This document shows, one piece after another, positions 16,919 to 29,500 of a DNA stretch of 64,000 bases (position 1 is its first letter; every line of letters starts with the position of its first letter). Source of the stretch: an uncultured Bacteroidales bacterium. GTDB lineage: Bacteria; Bacteroidota; Bacteroidia; Bacteroidales; P3. The notes under the pieces are model-generated. The model had not been told where the DNA came from, ran no database searches, and saw only the letters and a program-made list of their open reading frames with translations. Location: assembly GCA_900317285.1 (NCBI GenBank), contig ONGA01000015.1:1-64000 (forward strand). The letters are read 5' to 3'. The position numbers were made by a program, and so were the translations under genes.

Positions 16919-17974
16919 TTAGGGTTTGAGGAGTTTTTTGGTGGCGGGGCCGGCGGGGGTGTGGATGGTTAGGATGAGGGTGCCGGCGGGGAATCGAGAG
17001 AGGTCGAGGGAGGCGGAGAATCCGGAGGCCGGGGCGTCGTGGAGCTTGCGGCACGCGGCGTCGTGTACCTCGATGCGTGTGAGGCCGAAGCTGGAGGTGA
17101 CGGTGACACGGTCGGTGGCGGGGTTGGGCTGGAGGGCGACGTAGCGGTCGAGCACCTCGGGGGCCTGTGCGGAGACAGCGGAAGAACCTTCCGGCGGGGT
17201 GAGGATGGGAAAGAAGAGGAAGTATCTGCCATCCTCTGAAATGCGAGCATCGGACATTGACGCTCTTGGAGGTCGGGTAAAGGTCATCCCATGGATGACA
17301 TCACTGCACCCCCACATATTCAGCAGATCGGAAGACGCGACATATACATAATGAATCTCCCATGAAGGGGACCAGTACTCCCCATTGATTACCGTGTCAC
17401 ATCCCATCAATTTCGTCATGCCGACGAAGAACGTGTCGGTGACGGTGACAGGCTGGTCAAAGTAGACCTCGAACACCTGCCTTGGACCGACATGAGGATC
17501 CTCACCGGGATACACTGGATTCTGCGCGGCGACATGGAAGTAGCACACCGGTGTGTCGGTGGCAGAAACCTGTGTTTCAGCCAGCACATTCAGTCCTCGC
17601 CCAGAACTATCGGGCTCATACAGGCGCAGATATTCGAAACTGGCAGAGAGGGCGGTGTCGAGTAGATGGTGGGATCTCGACTGAATTTCTTCCTCGGTAT
17701 AGTCATATCGCGAAGCTCTCATTTTCAATACTGCAGCAATGCCGTATACCGCCGTTGGCGATTCCACGTAGTATCCCTGACCCACCTCTCCACACCGTTC
17801 GGTTTCAAGCACATGCATAAAAACGAACCGATCAAAACAAGCCTGAATTTCCTTATCATCATCAATATCGGGCCAGGTGTGAAGATAATTGGAACGGGGG
17901 CGATCGATGGTGTCCTGGGCAGTTGCGGAGAGGGCGGCTGCGACCAGGAGAAGGAAGAGTGCAAGTTTTTTCAT
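16919..17974 (-). CDS. T9SS type A sorting domain-containing secreted protein
   Basis: 351 residues from the ATG at 17974, which starts a textbook signal peptide (MKKLALFLLLVAAALSATAQ). Residues further upstream in the frame belong to the divergent gene's promoter. The C-terminus opens YVALQPNPATDRVTV and ends ATKKLLKP, a type A sorting tail. The middle (FYLRLYEPDSSG-like stretch, VFEVYFDQPVTVTDTFFVGMTK) resembles beta-sandwich domains of other Bacteroidota cargo; no enzyme motif is visible. The 3' end runs into the 11-bp repeat region. No -7 box was found upstream. Confidence 0.85.
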   Translation of the reverse strand: MKKLALFLLLVAAALSATAQDTIDRPRSNYLHTWPDIDDDKEIQACFDRFVFMHVLETERCGEVGQGYYVESPTAVYGIAAVLKMRASRYDYTEEEIQSRSHHLLDTALSASFEYLRLYEPDSSGRGLNVLAETQVSATDTPVCYFHVAAQNPVYPGEDPHVGPRQVFEVYFDQPVTVTDTFFVGMTKLMGCDTVINGEYWSPSWEIHYVYVASSDLLNMWGCSDVIHGMTFTRPPRASMSDARISEDGRYFLFFPILTPPEGSSAVSAQAPEVLDRYVALQPNPATDRVTVTSSFGLTRIEVHDAACRKLHDAPASGFSASLDLSRFPAGTLILTIHTPAGPATKKLLKP

Positions 17975-18073
17975 AATTCGATTGGATTTAATGTAACAAC
18001 GCGGAATAATGGATTTTATTGTGGAGGAGGGGGTGGAAATGGGCGGAATGCGGCACGGGGTGCAATTTTTTTT

Positions 18074-18103
18074 TTGCCATGTCGGGTGACTTTCGTATTT
18101 TTG
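18074..18103 (+). promoter_or_regulatory. Promoter of the T9SS plug gene, near-leaderless
   Basis: TTTTTGCCATGTCGGG carries the -33 TTG (18074-18076), followed after 19 nt by TATTTTTG (18096-18103). The ATG is at 18108, so transcription should begin at or within a few bases of the start codon. The extended -33 box recurs at four other promoters here. Confidence 0.8.
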
Positions 18104-18107
18104 CAGC

Positions 18108-19388
18108 ATGAAAAAGTTGTTTTTTACATGGGTTCTGGTGAGTGTTGCGGCGGTTGCCGCGGGGCAGGCCGTGACGGACTCGTCGTGGCGCGAGGAGGTG
18201 AAGACGGCGACGCTGACGCGCAGCGGCGTGGAGCTGGAGGCGCCGTTGCTGACGATGGGCGGCGGGGAGCGGATGCTGCTGCAGTTCGACCTGCTGGCCG
18301 ACGAGGTGGAGAGCCTGCGCTACACGATAGGGCACTGCGACGCCGAGTGGAGGCGCGACGGGCTGGAGCCGTACGAGTATATGACGGGGTTCGAGAGCGG
18401 GGAAATTGAGAACTACGACCTTTCCATCACGACGCTGCGCCCCTATATCCACTATTTCCAGATGATTCCGGCGAAGTTTGCCAGTTTCACGCACTCGGGG
18501 AATTATGTGGTGGCGGTGACGAACGAGGAGGGTGACACGCTGCTGACGCGGCGTTTCCGCGTGAACGAGGGGAGCGTGAAGGTGGTTGCCGAGGTGACGC
18601 GTCCCTACGACGGGATGGACATCGAGCGGCGGCAGGAGGTGGACGTGATAATTGAAAATTCAAAATCGAGAATTGAAAATTTTTCCGTTCCACAGCTGCG
18701 TCCTGAGTACGAGCGCATTTGGGTGCAGCAGAACGGGCGCGAGGACAACGCACGGTGGCTGGAGTTCAGCAGCTACGACCGCGCCGCCCTGTGCTACCGC
18801 TACCGCCCGCAGAATATTTTCGACGGCGGCAACACGTTCCGCTATTTCGACATGAGCAACCTGCGGACGCCGATGTACAACGTGCAGCGGGTGGAGGAAT
18901 ACGGCGGGGAGCTGTTTGCGCTGCTGCGTCCCGAGGAGGACCGTTCGCGGAAGCACTACCTGGTGGAAACGGCGCTGAACGGCGGCATGAAGGTGAACGC
19001 CTGGGACCGCCGGAACCCGACGCTGGAGGCGGAGTATGTGTGGGTGAACATCAGCCTGCCGATGGCGCAGCCGATGCTGGACGCAAAGATATACGTGTGC
19101 GGGCAGCTGACGGACTGGAAGCTGGACGCAACGAGCGAGATGGAGTATAAACCCGAATACAAAGCCTACGTGAAGCGGCTACTGCTGAAGCAGGGTTACT
19201 ATTCGTACCAGCTGCTGGTGAAGAGACCCGTGGAACGCGGAATGAAGAACGAGGAGAGGAGCTCGGCGACAGCACGTCTGGAGGGCGACCATCGAGAGAC
19301 GCCGAACACGTACACGGTGTATGTGTACCACCGCGAGCCCAGCGACAGGGCCGACAGACTGGTGGGAGCGGTAAGAATCGGGAATTGA
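18108..19388 (+). CDS. Type IX secretion plug protein (DUF5103)
   Basis: 426 residues with a signal peptide (MKKLFFTWVLVSVAAVAAGQ). The body shows the DUF5103 pattern: LLQFDLLADEVESLRYTIGHCDAEW, EYMTGFESGEIENYDLS, YIHYFQMIP and a C-terminal AKIYVCGQLTDWKLD segment. DUF5103 proteins include Plug, which closes the lateral opening of the SprA translocon when cargo is not engaged. An AT-rich repeat at 18650-18681 is read in frame within the coding sequence. It stands alone, starting from its own promoter and ending 2 nt from the convergent tilS. Confidence 0.88.
   Translation: MKKLFFTWVLVSVAAVAAGQAVTDSSWREEVKTATLTRSGVELEAPLLTMGGGERMLLQFDLLADEVESLRYTIGHCDAEWRRDGLEPYEYMTGFESGEIENYDLSITTLRPYIHYFQMIPAKFASFTHSGNYVVAVTNEEGDTLLTRRFRVNEGSVKVVAEVTRPYDGMDIERRQEVDVIIENSKSRIENFSVPQLRPEYERIWVQQNGREDNARWLEFSSYDRAALCYRYRPQNIFDGGNTFRYFDMSNLRTPMYNVQRVEEYGGELFALLRPEEDRSRKHYLVETALNGGMKVNAWDRRNPTLEAEYVWVNISLPMAQPMLDAKIYVCGQLTDWKLDATSEMEYKPEYKAYVKRLLLKQGYYSYQLLVKRPVERGMKNEERSSATARLEGDHRETPNTYTVYVYHREPSDRADRLVGAVRIGN
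18650..18681. repeat. Two AATTGAAAATT copies inside the plug gene
   Basis: AATTGAAAATT occurs at 18650-18660 and 18671-18681, 21 bp apart, in an otherwise GC-rich coding sequence. It is read in frame as about ten residues (IIENSKSRIENF). Confidence 0.7.
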
Positions 19389-19390
19389 GC

Positions 19391-20551
19391 TTAGAAGTTG
19401 GGGACTACGGTCTTGCCGTCGGGGGCGAGGGTGAGCAACAGGTGGCGGCGCTCAATGCGCGAGAGGCCGAGATCCTTGAGATAGTCGCTAAGAAGACGAG
19501 TTTTTGATTGCGTTGTCACTATGCGGTCGCCGGGTTGCGGATGACGTCCCGGTGAGGGTTCGACATTGGGTGCCACAAGCAACATGTCGCGGTGGAGTTC
19601 CGCCACATGCGAGGGCGAGAAGAAGAGCTTGCCCCCCTCACGGGCAGCTAGGATGTCGGCACACTGGGCGGCATTGAATCCAAAGGGACGGAGAAGCTCG
19701 AAGAGGAGTGTGTTGAGAATCGAGGAGCGGGGATTGGATTGCACGAGCGCGGGGAGGTCGAGGGAGAGGATTTCGAAGGGGAGGTAGGTGACGGGGGAGC
19801 GGTGAGGGGTGAGGAGTGAGGCGCGGAGGGTCGCGAGGTGTTCCTTATATATCTGTTCTGTGTCGTAGAGGCGATTGATATTGGCCTCCATGGTGTCGTC
19901 GACCGAGGGGTAGAGCTCGCGGAGGAGCGGCATGAGGCGATGGCGGAGCTGGTTGCGGCGTGCGTCGAAGGAGGCGTTGGTGACGTCTTCGACATACGCC
20001 AGGCGGTTGTCAAGGACATACGCGTCGATGTCGGCACGGGAGAATGCCAACAACGGGCGAACAATCCGCAAATAGAAACCATCGATTCTGAATTCCGCAA
20101 CTGGGCGTATGCCGTGGAGACCGGCGATGCCCGTTCCACGGAAGAGGTTGAGGAAGAAGGACTCGATGGAGTCGTCGCGGTGGTGCGCCGTGGCGACGGC
20201 GGAGAAACCGTGCTGGCGGCAGAGGTCGGCGAAGAAGGAGTAGCGGAGTTCGCGTGCCGCCTCCTCGATGCTCTGGCTGTGGGCTTCGGCATACGCCCGC
20301 GTGTCGAAATCGGTGGTGAAGAAAGGGACACCCAAGGCAGCGGCAGCGTCGCGAACAAAGCGCTGGTCGCGGTCGCAGTCGCCCGGGCGGAGATGGAAGT
20401 TGCAATGGGCTACCGCAAAGGGGATTCCGGCACGCCGACAAAGATGCAGCATCGCCATAGAGTCGCGTCCGCCACTGACGGCAAGCAGCACCTCATTCCC
20501 GAGAGGAAAGAGGTGCTGCTGTTCGATATAGTGGCAAAAACGCTGTAGCAT
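19391..20551 (-). CDS. tilS: tRNA(Ile)-lysidine synthase TilS
   Basis: 386 residues. The PP-loop motif SGGRDS (residues 26-31) binds ATP. FAVAHCNFHLRPGDCDRDQRFV and AVATAHHRDDSIESFFLNLFRGTGIAGL are the TilS signatures. The C-terminal part (about 290-386) is the smaller TilS substrate-binding region. The enzyme adds lysine to C34 of tRNA-Ile(CAU), changing AUG to AUA decoding. Its ATG overlaps the stop of the giant upstream gene by 1 nt (TAATG), so an essential enzyme appears to be translated at the end of an 11.7-kb message unless an internal promoter exists. Confidence 0.93.
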   Translation of the reverse strand: MLQRFCHYIEQQHLFPLGNEVLLAVSGGRDSMAMLHLCRRAGIPFAVAHCNFHLRPGDCDRDQRFVRDAAAALGVPFFTTDFDTRAYAEAHSQSIEEAARELRYSFFADLCRQHGFSAVATAHHRDDSIESFFLNLFRGTGIAGLHGIRPVAEFRIDGFYLRIVRPLLAFSRADIDAYVLDNRLAYVEDVTNASFDARRNQLRHRLMPLLRELYPSVDDTMEANINRLYDTEQIYKEHLATLRASLLTPHRSPVTYLPFEILSLDLPALVQSNPRSSILNTLLFELLRPFGFNAAQCADILAAREGGKLFFSPSHVAELHRDMLLVAPNVEPSPGRHPQPGDRIVTTQSKTRLLSDYLKDLGLSRIERRHLLLTLAPDGKTVVPNF

Positions 20552-23500
20552 TACCTGAGAATCAGCTTACGCATGCGGCGTTCGCCGGAGACGACGATGC
20601 CATAGTAGTAGACACCTGCGCTGCATACCGAGAGGTCGAGTGTGACGGTCTGACGACCTGCTGAGAAGGACTGTTCGAAGTCCTTGACGAGGTGTCCCAT
20701 AGCGTCGACAACGAAGATGCGCACGGAGGCATCCTGCGGCAGGACGAAGGGGATGACGGTCTGACCGGAGAAGGGGTTGGGATAGTTCTGCTCGAGGGAC
20801 AGCGAGGTGGGGTCGTCGACCGTGGGTGCGCCAGCGACGTAGTTCACCACAACGACGTTGGTGGTCTGGTCGTTCTCGGAGTTAGCGTCGCCATTGAAAG
20901 TCACTCTACCCGAACCGACATAGGAGCGCGAGGAACTCTTGGGTATGCGGCGCGAGAACTCGTAGCGTGCCGACTGACCGGTGGGGATGTTAACCGGCAG
21001 GGTGGCGGAGAGCTCGGTGCCATTGACGACGGCAGAGAGGGAGATTGACTGGTTGACCATGGAGATATTGCCCACATTGCGCACGACGATGAAGACGCGG
21101 CAGTCGGCGGCGGAGTTCTCCTCAACCTCAACTTTCACAGCCTCGAGGTCGGGCGTGGAGGGCGCGATGATGTTGGTGCTATCATTGGAGGGGTCGTTGT
21201 CGTCGAACGCGTGGACGAAGCCAGTGACAACCGGATAACCACCGCTGCGGTTGGAGAGCGTGGCCTCAAAAGTGTGGGTTGCCGTGGTGAGTACCGCCAA
21301 GGGCGTCGGACGAGTGAAGGTCTCGATACGCGCAGTGCTGGGATCGTTATCAATCATGTAACCCACCTCGAAGTTGTTGGCACCTCGTGCGCCGACATTC
21401 TCGATGAGGAGTTCCACGCGTATGCGGTTACCCACAGGAGTGAGGACGACAGAGCGTGCCGCAATGTCGGTCACCGAGGAGATGCCCTGGATTTGTTTAC
21501 TGACCGTGTCGTTGTAGGGGTAGTCGTTGATACCGTCGCTGACGATGCCGGTAATCACCATTCGACCCACACCCGCATGGAACTTCCGTTTGAAGGTGTA
21601 GTTGAAGTACTCCATAGAGGCAAGCGGACGCCCAAGGATGGAGTCGAAATGGATGACCTCGTCGACACGGTTATAGCCGTTAACAAGGTAGGTGGCATAG
21701 GCCGTGGAGATTTCGCCAGCACCGAAGTTACGCATGCGGAGGGTTACGGTGACGGCAGTGTCGCCGGCGAGGACCCGCTCCTGCGGAGCGAGGATGGCCT
21801 GGGCACTGATATCGTGGTCAAGCGGGAGGAGATGATAGGCTCTGATAGTGCTGTCGTTGTCCTGGTAGATATCGGCGGGCAGAATGGTGAAAGCTTTAAG
21901 ATAGAAGGTGTCGGGGAAGTCAGTAGTGATAGTGAAAGGCGTATCGAAGCGGAAAGTATCGACTTTGTCGGGTGCAATATCGCACGAGAAGGTTGTGAGT
22001 CGAGGCATGTGGGCACCATAGTAGGTGTAACCTATCTGCACGTGTCGGAGGTTGTCATAGCCAAAGTTCTTGACAACAACCCGCGGGTAGATGGTCTCAC
22101 CGTAGCGGCAAGAGTCGGGATAAATAATGTCGACAACACCGGCATCCGTGGCGCGGCGGGCACGTCCGATGCGGAAGTCATCGATAGCGCAACCCTCACC
22201 GTAGTTGGATTTGTTGGTTTTGGGTGTAGTGTAAACGAAGCGGAACTGGAGACTCTGGTTGAAGTCGCCAGAGAGACGATTACCATTGGTGGAAATCCAG
22301 TAGTAGTCGTAGCCATCGCCAGCGGTGGTGCCGGAGAAGACTGAGTCTTCGGTATTATTGTACCAGCAGGTGGCAGAGTCGTCCATGAGTTTAACCCATC
22401 TGTTCTGGAAGTTGTAGAACTCAAGATGGAGAGTGCTATTCTGGGTGAGGTTGCGGCGCAGGCGGAAAGAGAGGGTGTCAGAATGAATCTGCGAGATGTT
22501 GATGATGGGGCTATAGAGATAGCTGACATTACCACGCTTGCCCGTAGCAACCACAGAATCGAGGTCGGTAACCCATGCGTTGGGTTCGGAGTAGGCGGCA
22601 TTGAGCTTGGTGCCCGCGGGGACGCCACATTCCCAATAGTTGCGGGAGTAGGGGTTGTAGCCTGTGGGTGCGTACCAGTAGTTCATGGCGCCGTCGAAAT
22701 TGTCGTAGATATCAAGGGTGACAATGTGGAAGCGGTTGAACTCGAAGACGAGAGTGTCGTTGGAGCGGTTCTGGTCGCCCTGCATCTCAGACCAGACGGA
22801 GAACTTGGTGGTGCCGAAGGGGAAAACATGAGGCGGCAGCGAAACCAGTCCGCCTCTGCCGGGCTGCAGCGAGCCGTCCCATGTGATGGTAGATTCGACA
22901 ACACCGTTCTCGCTAACGAAGCGGTAGTGGAAATTGGCACTGTTGATAGCCTGCGAGCCCTTGTTGAAGACGCGGAAAGTGATGGTATTGGGCCGGTCGT
23001 CGCGGATGAGGTAGTCGCGCGGGGAGACCATCTGCGTGACGGCAAGGTCGGTTGTCACCGGCTCGGCATCGACATAGAGGAGGAAGTCGATGATATGGGC
23101 ATTTTCGCCAACCGAGGGTCCTATCGACTGTCCATAGTCGGCAACGACTACACGCATACGCATGTAACCAGTGGATGCAGTGGGAGAAATGGTGATGGGA
23201 GCCTTGAAGGTCTCGTTGCTATAGAACTGTGTGGCCGACACCACATTCTCGCCCGCCTGGGTAAAGGTGCCGGAGCGGTCGAAGTCGATATAGACTGCGG
23301 CTCTGCAACGGAAGTCCTGAGCGGTCTGGTCGAAAGCGGTGATCTGGATAAGGATGGTGTCAAGCATGCCACGGGTAACGTGGGTGACGGGATACTCGGG
23401 CGAGCCGTAGGTCGCCATGTTGTTATAGCCACGTCCCAGCGGCGGCATGTCGAGGTCTATCTCATTGAAAGAGACTCGCGTGATATCGAAGGTGAGGTTG

Positions 23501-26500
23501 CCCGGATTGGGAGAGCTATATGTAATTTCCTTCAGTGTCTTGAAAGTCTTGACGACGCGGACGGTGTCGTTGCGTGGAGTGCGGTCGTTAGGCATGGATG
23601 TCCAGGCATTCACGGTATAGTTTTGCTGCGTCGTGGGCGTGGAGATGCTGTCGAGCAGGGTGTTGAAGGTATAGGAATAAATCTCGTTGGGTGCGATGGA
23701 GGCCTCAATAATCTCGGTGGCCGTCTGTACCACGGTATTTCCTTTCTTCATTTCGAAAGACACCGGGACATTGCTCATAACGTTGTGGCTGTAGTTGGCG
23801 ACCCTGATACGCACTGTATCGTCCTCCATGTAGACGCGGTTGCCCAAAGGCGCAAGAATATCGACCATTGCCATATCGATATCGGTAGCCGGGTCAACAT
23901 GTACCGTCACCGGGGAGAAGTCACTCGGACAGTGGCCAGCGCTCTTGCTTTCACATCTGAGGTAGTAGGTGGTATCGCGGAAGAGCTGCGGGAGGTTGGT
24001 GTTCCAGTAGGTGGAAGCGGCATAGCCGGAGGGAGAATAGAATGCCGTGGGAGAGCCGGTGTTGGTTTTGTACCACTTGATGGGCAGACCCTGCTCCTGG
24101 GAGGCGCGTACAGGACCCCAAGAGGCATAGGCAACCGAGGTGTCGTAGCCCACGGGAGCATCGGGCGTGTAGAATGACTTCACAACCACCCATTTCGAAG
24201 AGACGTTGGCGCTGTCGTTGGCGGGCTTCAGGTCATGGACAAAATGGCACCAGCCTGTAACACGCACATCGATGTCAACCGCAGTATCGGTAGGATAGAG
24301 GTTAGCCCTATTGTTGAATTCGAGGGTGATGGTAGCATTCTTGTTGAGCGCATTCTGCAGCGTGGCAGTCTCCCTGACAGTGTCGGGCAGTGTGGAGATG
24401 GTCACATTGGCAGGAGCAGTCAACTGTGTGGCATAGCCTATCTCGAAACTGGTGTTGGCAGGGATGGGCTTCTCGCCTTCGTTCTTGAGAGTAATCTTGA
24501 TTAAGGTGTTACGGAGTTCACAAGCGCCAGTGGCAGGAGCCGATGTAAGCATCTTGGTAGCGTTGAGGTTGTAGGCAGGCTTGAGGAAGATACGAGCAGT
24601 GAGGTCGTTGTTTTCAGGAGTGTCGTCATTGTCAAGCAAAACGACAACGTGCACCAACTGGGAGTCGATGATACCGAGAGCTGTTGGCAGGTGGAGCGTG
24701 TCTGTCTTCATCTGACCCGAGTTGAAGGAGCCAAGGTTCTTGATGGCAGAATGCGCGGTGGTTTCATAGCCATCAATATAAGCATACCATCTGACGTTGT
24801 TCTCGACAGAACGACCGTTGTTGCAGAACTTGGCCTGGACAACCACCTCGTTGGTCTCAATGTGCTGAGCATCACCCAATACGGGTTTCAGGATGCGTAC
24901 CACAACCATGTCGTGGGTCATCTGCTCCATCTCGTGAGCACCGATGGTAGGCGGCGGGGTCGAGGAACGGGGCTTGCCATCGATATCGTCGGTAACATCA
25001 CTGTTGTACTGAGCATGTCCGACGTAGTTTGCCATGAGCAGATGGAGGTCTTCGGCGGAGGTGAAATAGGGTTCGTCGAAGATTGAGTTGTCATCGTCCT
25101 GGTTCCTATTCTGCAGCTGAGCGAGGGTGGCGAGGGTGGTCACTTTCCAAGCAAACGGCTTCACGCTCTCGGAATAGTAGGCATTGTAGTCGGAGGAGGT
25201 GACGGTCTGGAGCTCGGAGACATAGTAGGCATAGCCCTTGCTGTAGTTGGAGAAGATATTGTTCTTGACGAGGACTTCGGAGATGGTATTACCGGCGAAG
25301 AAGGAACGCGAGTTGTCGTTGCTGGTGCCGGCAGCCTCGCCACAATAGAGGCGCACAGAATTGAAGAGGAAGTTGAGGTTTGCCGAGCTGCTGTCGATCC
25401 AGATACCCGAAGGCTTGAGAGTTGACGGGGTGATGCCTGCAGTACCTGTGCTGGAGCAACTAATCATGTTGTTGGCAACAAGACCCTGGTCGGACATCGT
25501 TCCAGTGACATGCTCGAACAGGAGGCCCATCATGCCGCCTTTCTTCTGGCTGACGAGGTAAATCTTGTTCTTTTGCACATCGATCATGCCAGAGGTGTTG
25601 GCGAGGCTGACACCCACAAGACCGCGGGAGTCGGTGCTATTGGAGGAGACAATCTGGTTGGAAGCGAGACTGATGGAGTCGAGATTGCGGAAAGAGACAC
25701 CGCCCTTGGCGAAGTTCCTTATTATATTATTATCAATAATAATATTGGAGTAGCCAGTGCCAGTACCCTTAATGGAATAGTAGCCGCTGTCGACCACATT
25801 ATTTGTGAAGGTGAAGTTGGCGATGGAGTCATTGAGGGTTACGCTTGACGCCGTAGCATTCTCTACCCCACCCTTTACCTTGACGAGGCAGTTCGTGATG
25901 TTGATGTTGCTGCCGTTGCCAAGCACCAGTGCATTGGCGTAGTTGCCCGAAGCGGGACGCGAAACAATGCTGATGTTGGAGAGGGCGAGATTGGAGACAC
26001 CGTCGGCACAGAAGACATAATTGGCGGTTTGCGTCGGGGCGCCCATAAGCACCACACTGTCGCCACCACCGATGAAGCGGATGGTATTGACGGCAGAGGC
26101 GCCATCCACCTGGTTCAGTTTCACCTGCTCGCGATAAGTGCCGTTGGCAACCAAGAAGTTGACGGGGCCTTCGATGCCCACAACATTCATGGTGTCGATA
26201 GCCTCGCTAAAGGAGTGGTAGTCGCCATTTTCAAGGGCGATGGTGTAGCTGCCACCACAGAAGCGGACGATGAAGGTGCGGCTGATGGTGTCGTTGCTGG
26301 AGACATAGTCACCTTCGGCAGAGATGAAAGCCTTGATGGTGTGTCTACCTGGGGTCAACTGACGATTCAGCAGGGTATCGGTACGGAGCACTCCCGGAGC
26401 GAAAGAATCGTTGACAAGGGTGCTGTCGAGCTGCAGGGTGTCGAGATAGAAGAAAACCTTGGCACCGTTCTGCGTGGCGGTACCCTGATTGCGGAGATTC

Positions 26501-29500
26501 ACGCTCAGCACGGTGTTGCCGCACGAGTTGTAGACCAAAGTGTCAACACCGCCGGGCCACGTCATTGCCATATCGACCGAAGGAATGTTGACCAACTCCA
26601 GTTCGAACGGGGTGTAGGGACCGGCGCAACCAAACTGGACATTGTTATTGAAGATGATATTGGGGCGGTTGTTACCCTTTGTACCCGTAGAGGAATATTC
26701 TTCGAGCGAAGGAGTGAGGGCGTTGGAGGAGTTCTTGTGGAGGGTGGTGTTTGCCTTGGTTGTGTAGCGAGTCTGTACGCCCGAAGAGAAGGCTTCCGAG
26801 CGGCTGCGCGTCACCTGCACCACAATACTCGACACGCCGTCCCATACGAAGGGGGTATCGAGCGTATGCTTCACCCAGTGGTCGCTGCTGCGATGAATCG
26901 TGAACGGAGCACGATAGAACACCGATGTGGCATCCTTCCATGCCGATGTGGTGGAGAAGATGGTATCCGTTGTCAGACCCATGGAGATGCGGTAGGTGGT
27001 AAAGGTGAGGTTATCGACCGCAAAGAGCGAGTCGAGGTAGAAGGAGAGTTCAGAGATGGGACCCGGCTTGGCACCTGCCTCAAGAAGATCGGCGGCAGAG
27101 TAGATGTACTGCTCCTTGACATATTTGTCTTTAGCCTGATAGGGGTTGGGGTAGGCTGTCTTGTTACTCGGAGAAGTACCCGTACCCACTTGGGCGGGCA
27201 AGGTATCGACCACCACATAGCTCATGGCCATGGTGCCACCGGAATAGAGAATCTCGGTGGTGTGGACCGAACCGGTGTCGACGGGCTGCAGGTCGTAGTT
27301 GTACCACACCGGAACCACATCGTTGCGTGTGGGGATGTGGGTAAGGGTGGCGCGGGAGGCGTAGCTGACGGTCTGACCCTGGAGGGCAGCCGGAGCTGCG
27401 GGAGTGTAGATTGAACCGGTGACACCCCAGCTGGTGTCGTTGTACTGCATGCGGTCGTCGGGAACAGAATCGACCCAGACCTTAACCGTGAACATGGTGT
27501 CGCGGTCGAAGGCCATGTTCAGTTTGTTGGTGAAGGTGTAGGTGTACTGACCGCCGGTCGGGATGGTGCCCGACATGGTCTCGGTCACGGTGTCGTTGCC
27601 ACCTGCCAAGTAGTGGAGCACAGGATTGACGACGTCGCCGGTACCGTAGTTATTAATAGTCACAGTGACATCCTCCAGACCCAATCCGCAAGCGGGTTCA
27701 GGCAAGGTGGGGGACATCAGTTCAAGTTCGGCAGTCGGGGGCTGACGCATGGTGATTCTGGCTTTCGCCTTGCCACCCACACAGCCGTTGTCGGTATAGC
27801 GGATCCAATTGTCGTTCTTATTATTCAGGAACATCGGGGCATCGTCGGTAGCCAAGCTCCAGTCGGAGGCGCCACCGACGAAACCGGTACGTACGAAACC
27901 GGCAGTGGCGGTCTCAGTAACCGCGATACCGTCGCCACCCCACACGTAGGAGGGCACGTTCAGGTTGGTCCAGGCTTCAGAGGCGACGACATCGCCATTC
28001 AGCACGATGGCGTCCTCAATGACATTCTCATGCCTGAAGATGTAACCAATCTTGGTACTGTTGCTGATGGTGAGTTTGTAGTTGACCGTCTTGGTGGAGA
28101 GGAGTGTACCGTTGGTGGAGTATACCGTCACCGTGGTGTTGCTTCCGCTGGAAGCGGGGACGAACTGCACAACGATGGCTTCGCCCGGGGCGATGCGGAC
28201 ATCGCCGAAGATGTATTGCTTGCCGTTGCTCGAAGCGGTGGTAGAGACCGACTGCAGGATATCGCCCTCCAGACGGGCGGTATCGTCACCCAAGTTGGTC
28301 AGCTGGAAGACATACTTACGTCCGGAAGCAAGCCAGCTGGGTGCATCAGGTGTGACACCCTGCGTGGTATTGGCATGGGCTATCTCCATCTGGGTCAAGC
28401 GCACTATCGGGAGGGAGCGTTTCTGGCTAAAGTAGAGTTCCATGCCCTGACGCAGGGTATCGGTGGTGAAGGAATGACCCACATAGAAAGGTTCGACATC
28501 GGCAGAGTCGCGGAACCAGTAGAGTTGCGACTTGCGCAACGGAGCCGTGGGATTGTCGGACACCACCCAGGTGTCGACGCCCTCGGTGGGGGTGATGACG
28601 GCCGGAGTGGCATAATCGACAGAGTCGAGATAGTCGGCCGGGATGGCGGGATGGTAGCGGCTGATGACGATGTAGTTGTTGGTATCGTTGGTTTGGTTGG
28701 GGTCGGAAGTGAACTCGGTCCAGACGCGGATGTTGTAGATGCTGTCATTGGTACCGTTATACGGCAGATGGAGCATGGCGCCCGTGCGAACGGTATCCTC
28801 GTGCTCGGCACGGATATTGTCGGTCACCTGCACACGGAGGGGCTCGCCACCATTGATCTGATAGGCAAGGGTGAGGGTGTTGGTGTCATAGTTCAAAATG
28901 CCAGTATTGCGGATGGTGAGAATCAATTCGTTCTGATCGGGCATGTAGCAGTTGTCCGCCACCGGGTTGAGCAGGATCACAGGTTCGAAGTCGTAACGCA
29001 CAGCCTCGAACTGGAACGCACCGGCACTGGGGTGCTGGGGGTCGCGGAGGGAGTCGTAGATATCAGTTGTGACCGATGCCACAGGGATACCCATGCCGGC
29101 AATAGGACGGCTGAAGGTGCGGAGGTCAACGAGAGAGCCGTCGAGGAAGTTGGGGTTCGTGGAGATGGAGAGGCTGTCTTCGCTGAGGGCGTTCTTCCAA
29201 GCCGTGATGGTGGGATAGGAGGTGCTGCCGAGTTTGTTGAGGACAACGCCGAGGGAATAATAGACGTTGTGGCCCACGGTGTTGGTGGTGGCAGCGCCGG
29301 GAGTGTAGTTGAAGGCATAGTTGGATTCGTCGAGGTTGACGACGATATTGTTGAGGAAGCGGCAGTTGTTGATGGAAGCGCCGAAGGTGAGGGCGGCGGT
29401 GTTGCTGCGACGGGCAGCGGTTTGCTTGACGGAGTTGTAGACGACATCGGTCCAGTCGGCGGAGCTGATGCTGACTGCGGTGTTGATGGCGCTGGTGCCC

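Noticed and set aside
17975..18109. N-terminal extension of the 16919-17974 protein
   Set aside because: It overlaps the divergent promoter and start codon; a classic signal peptide starts at 17974.
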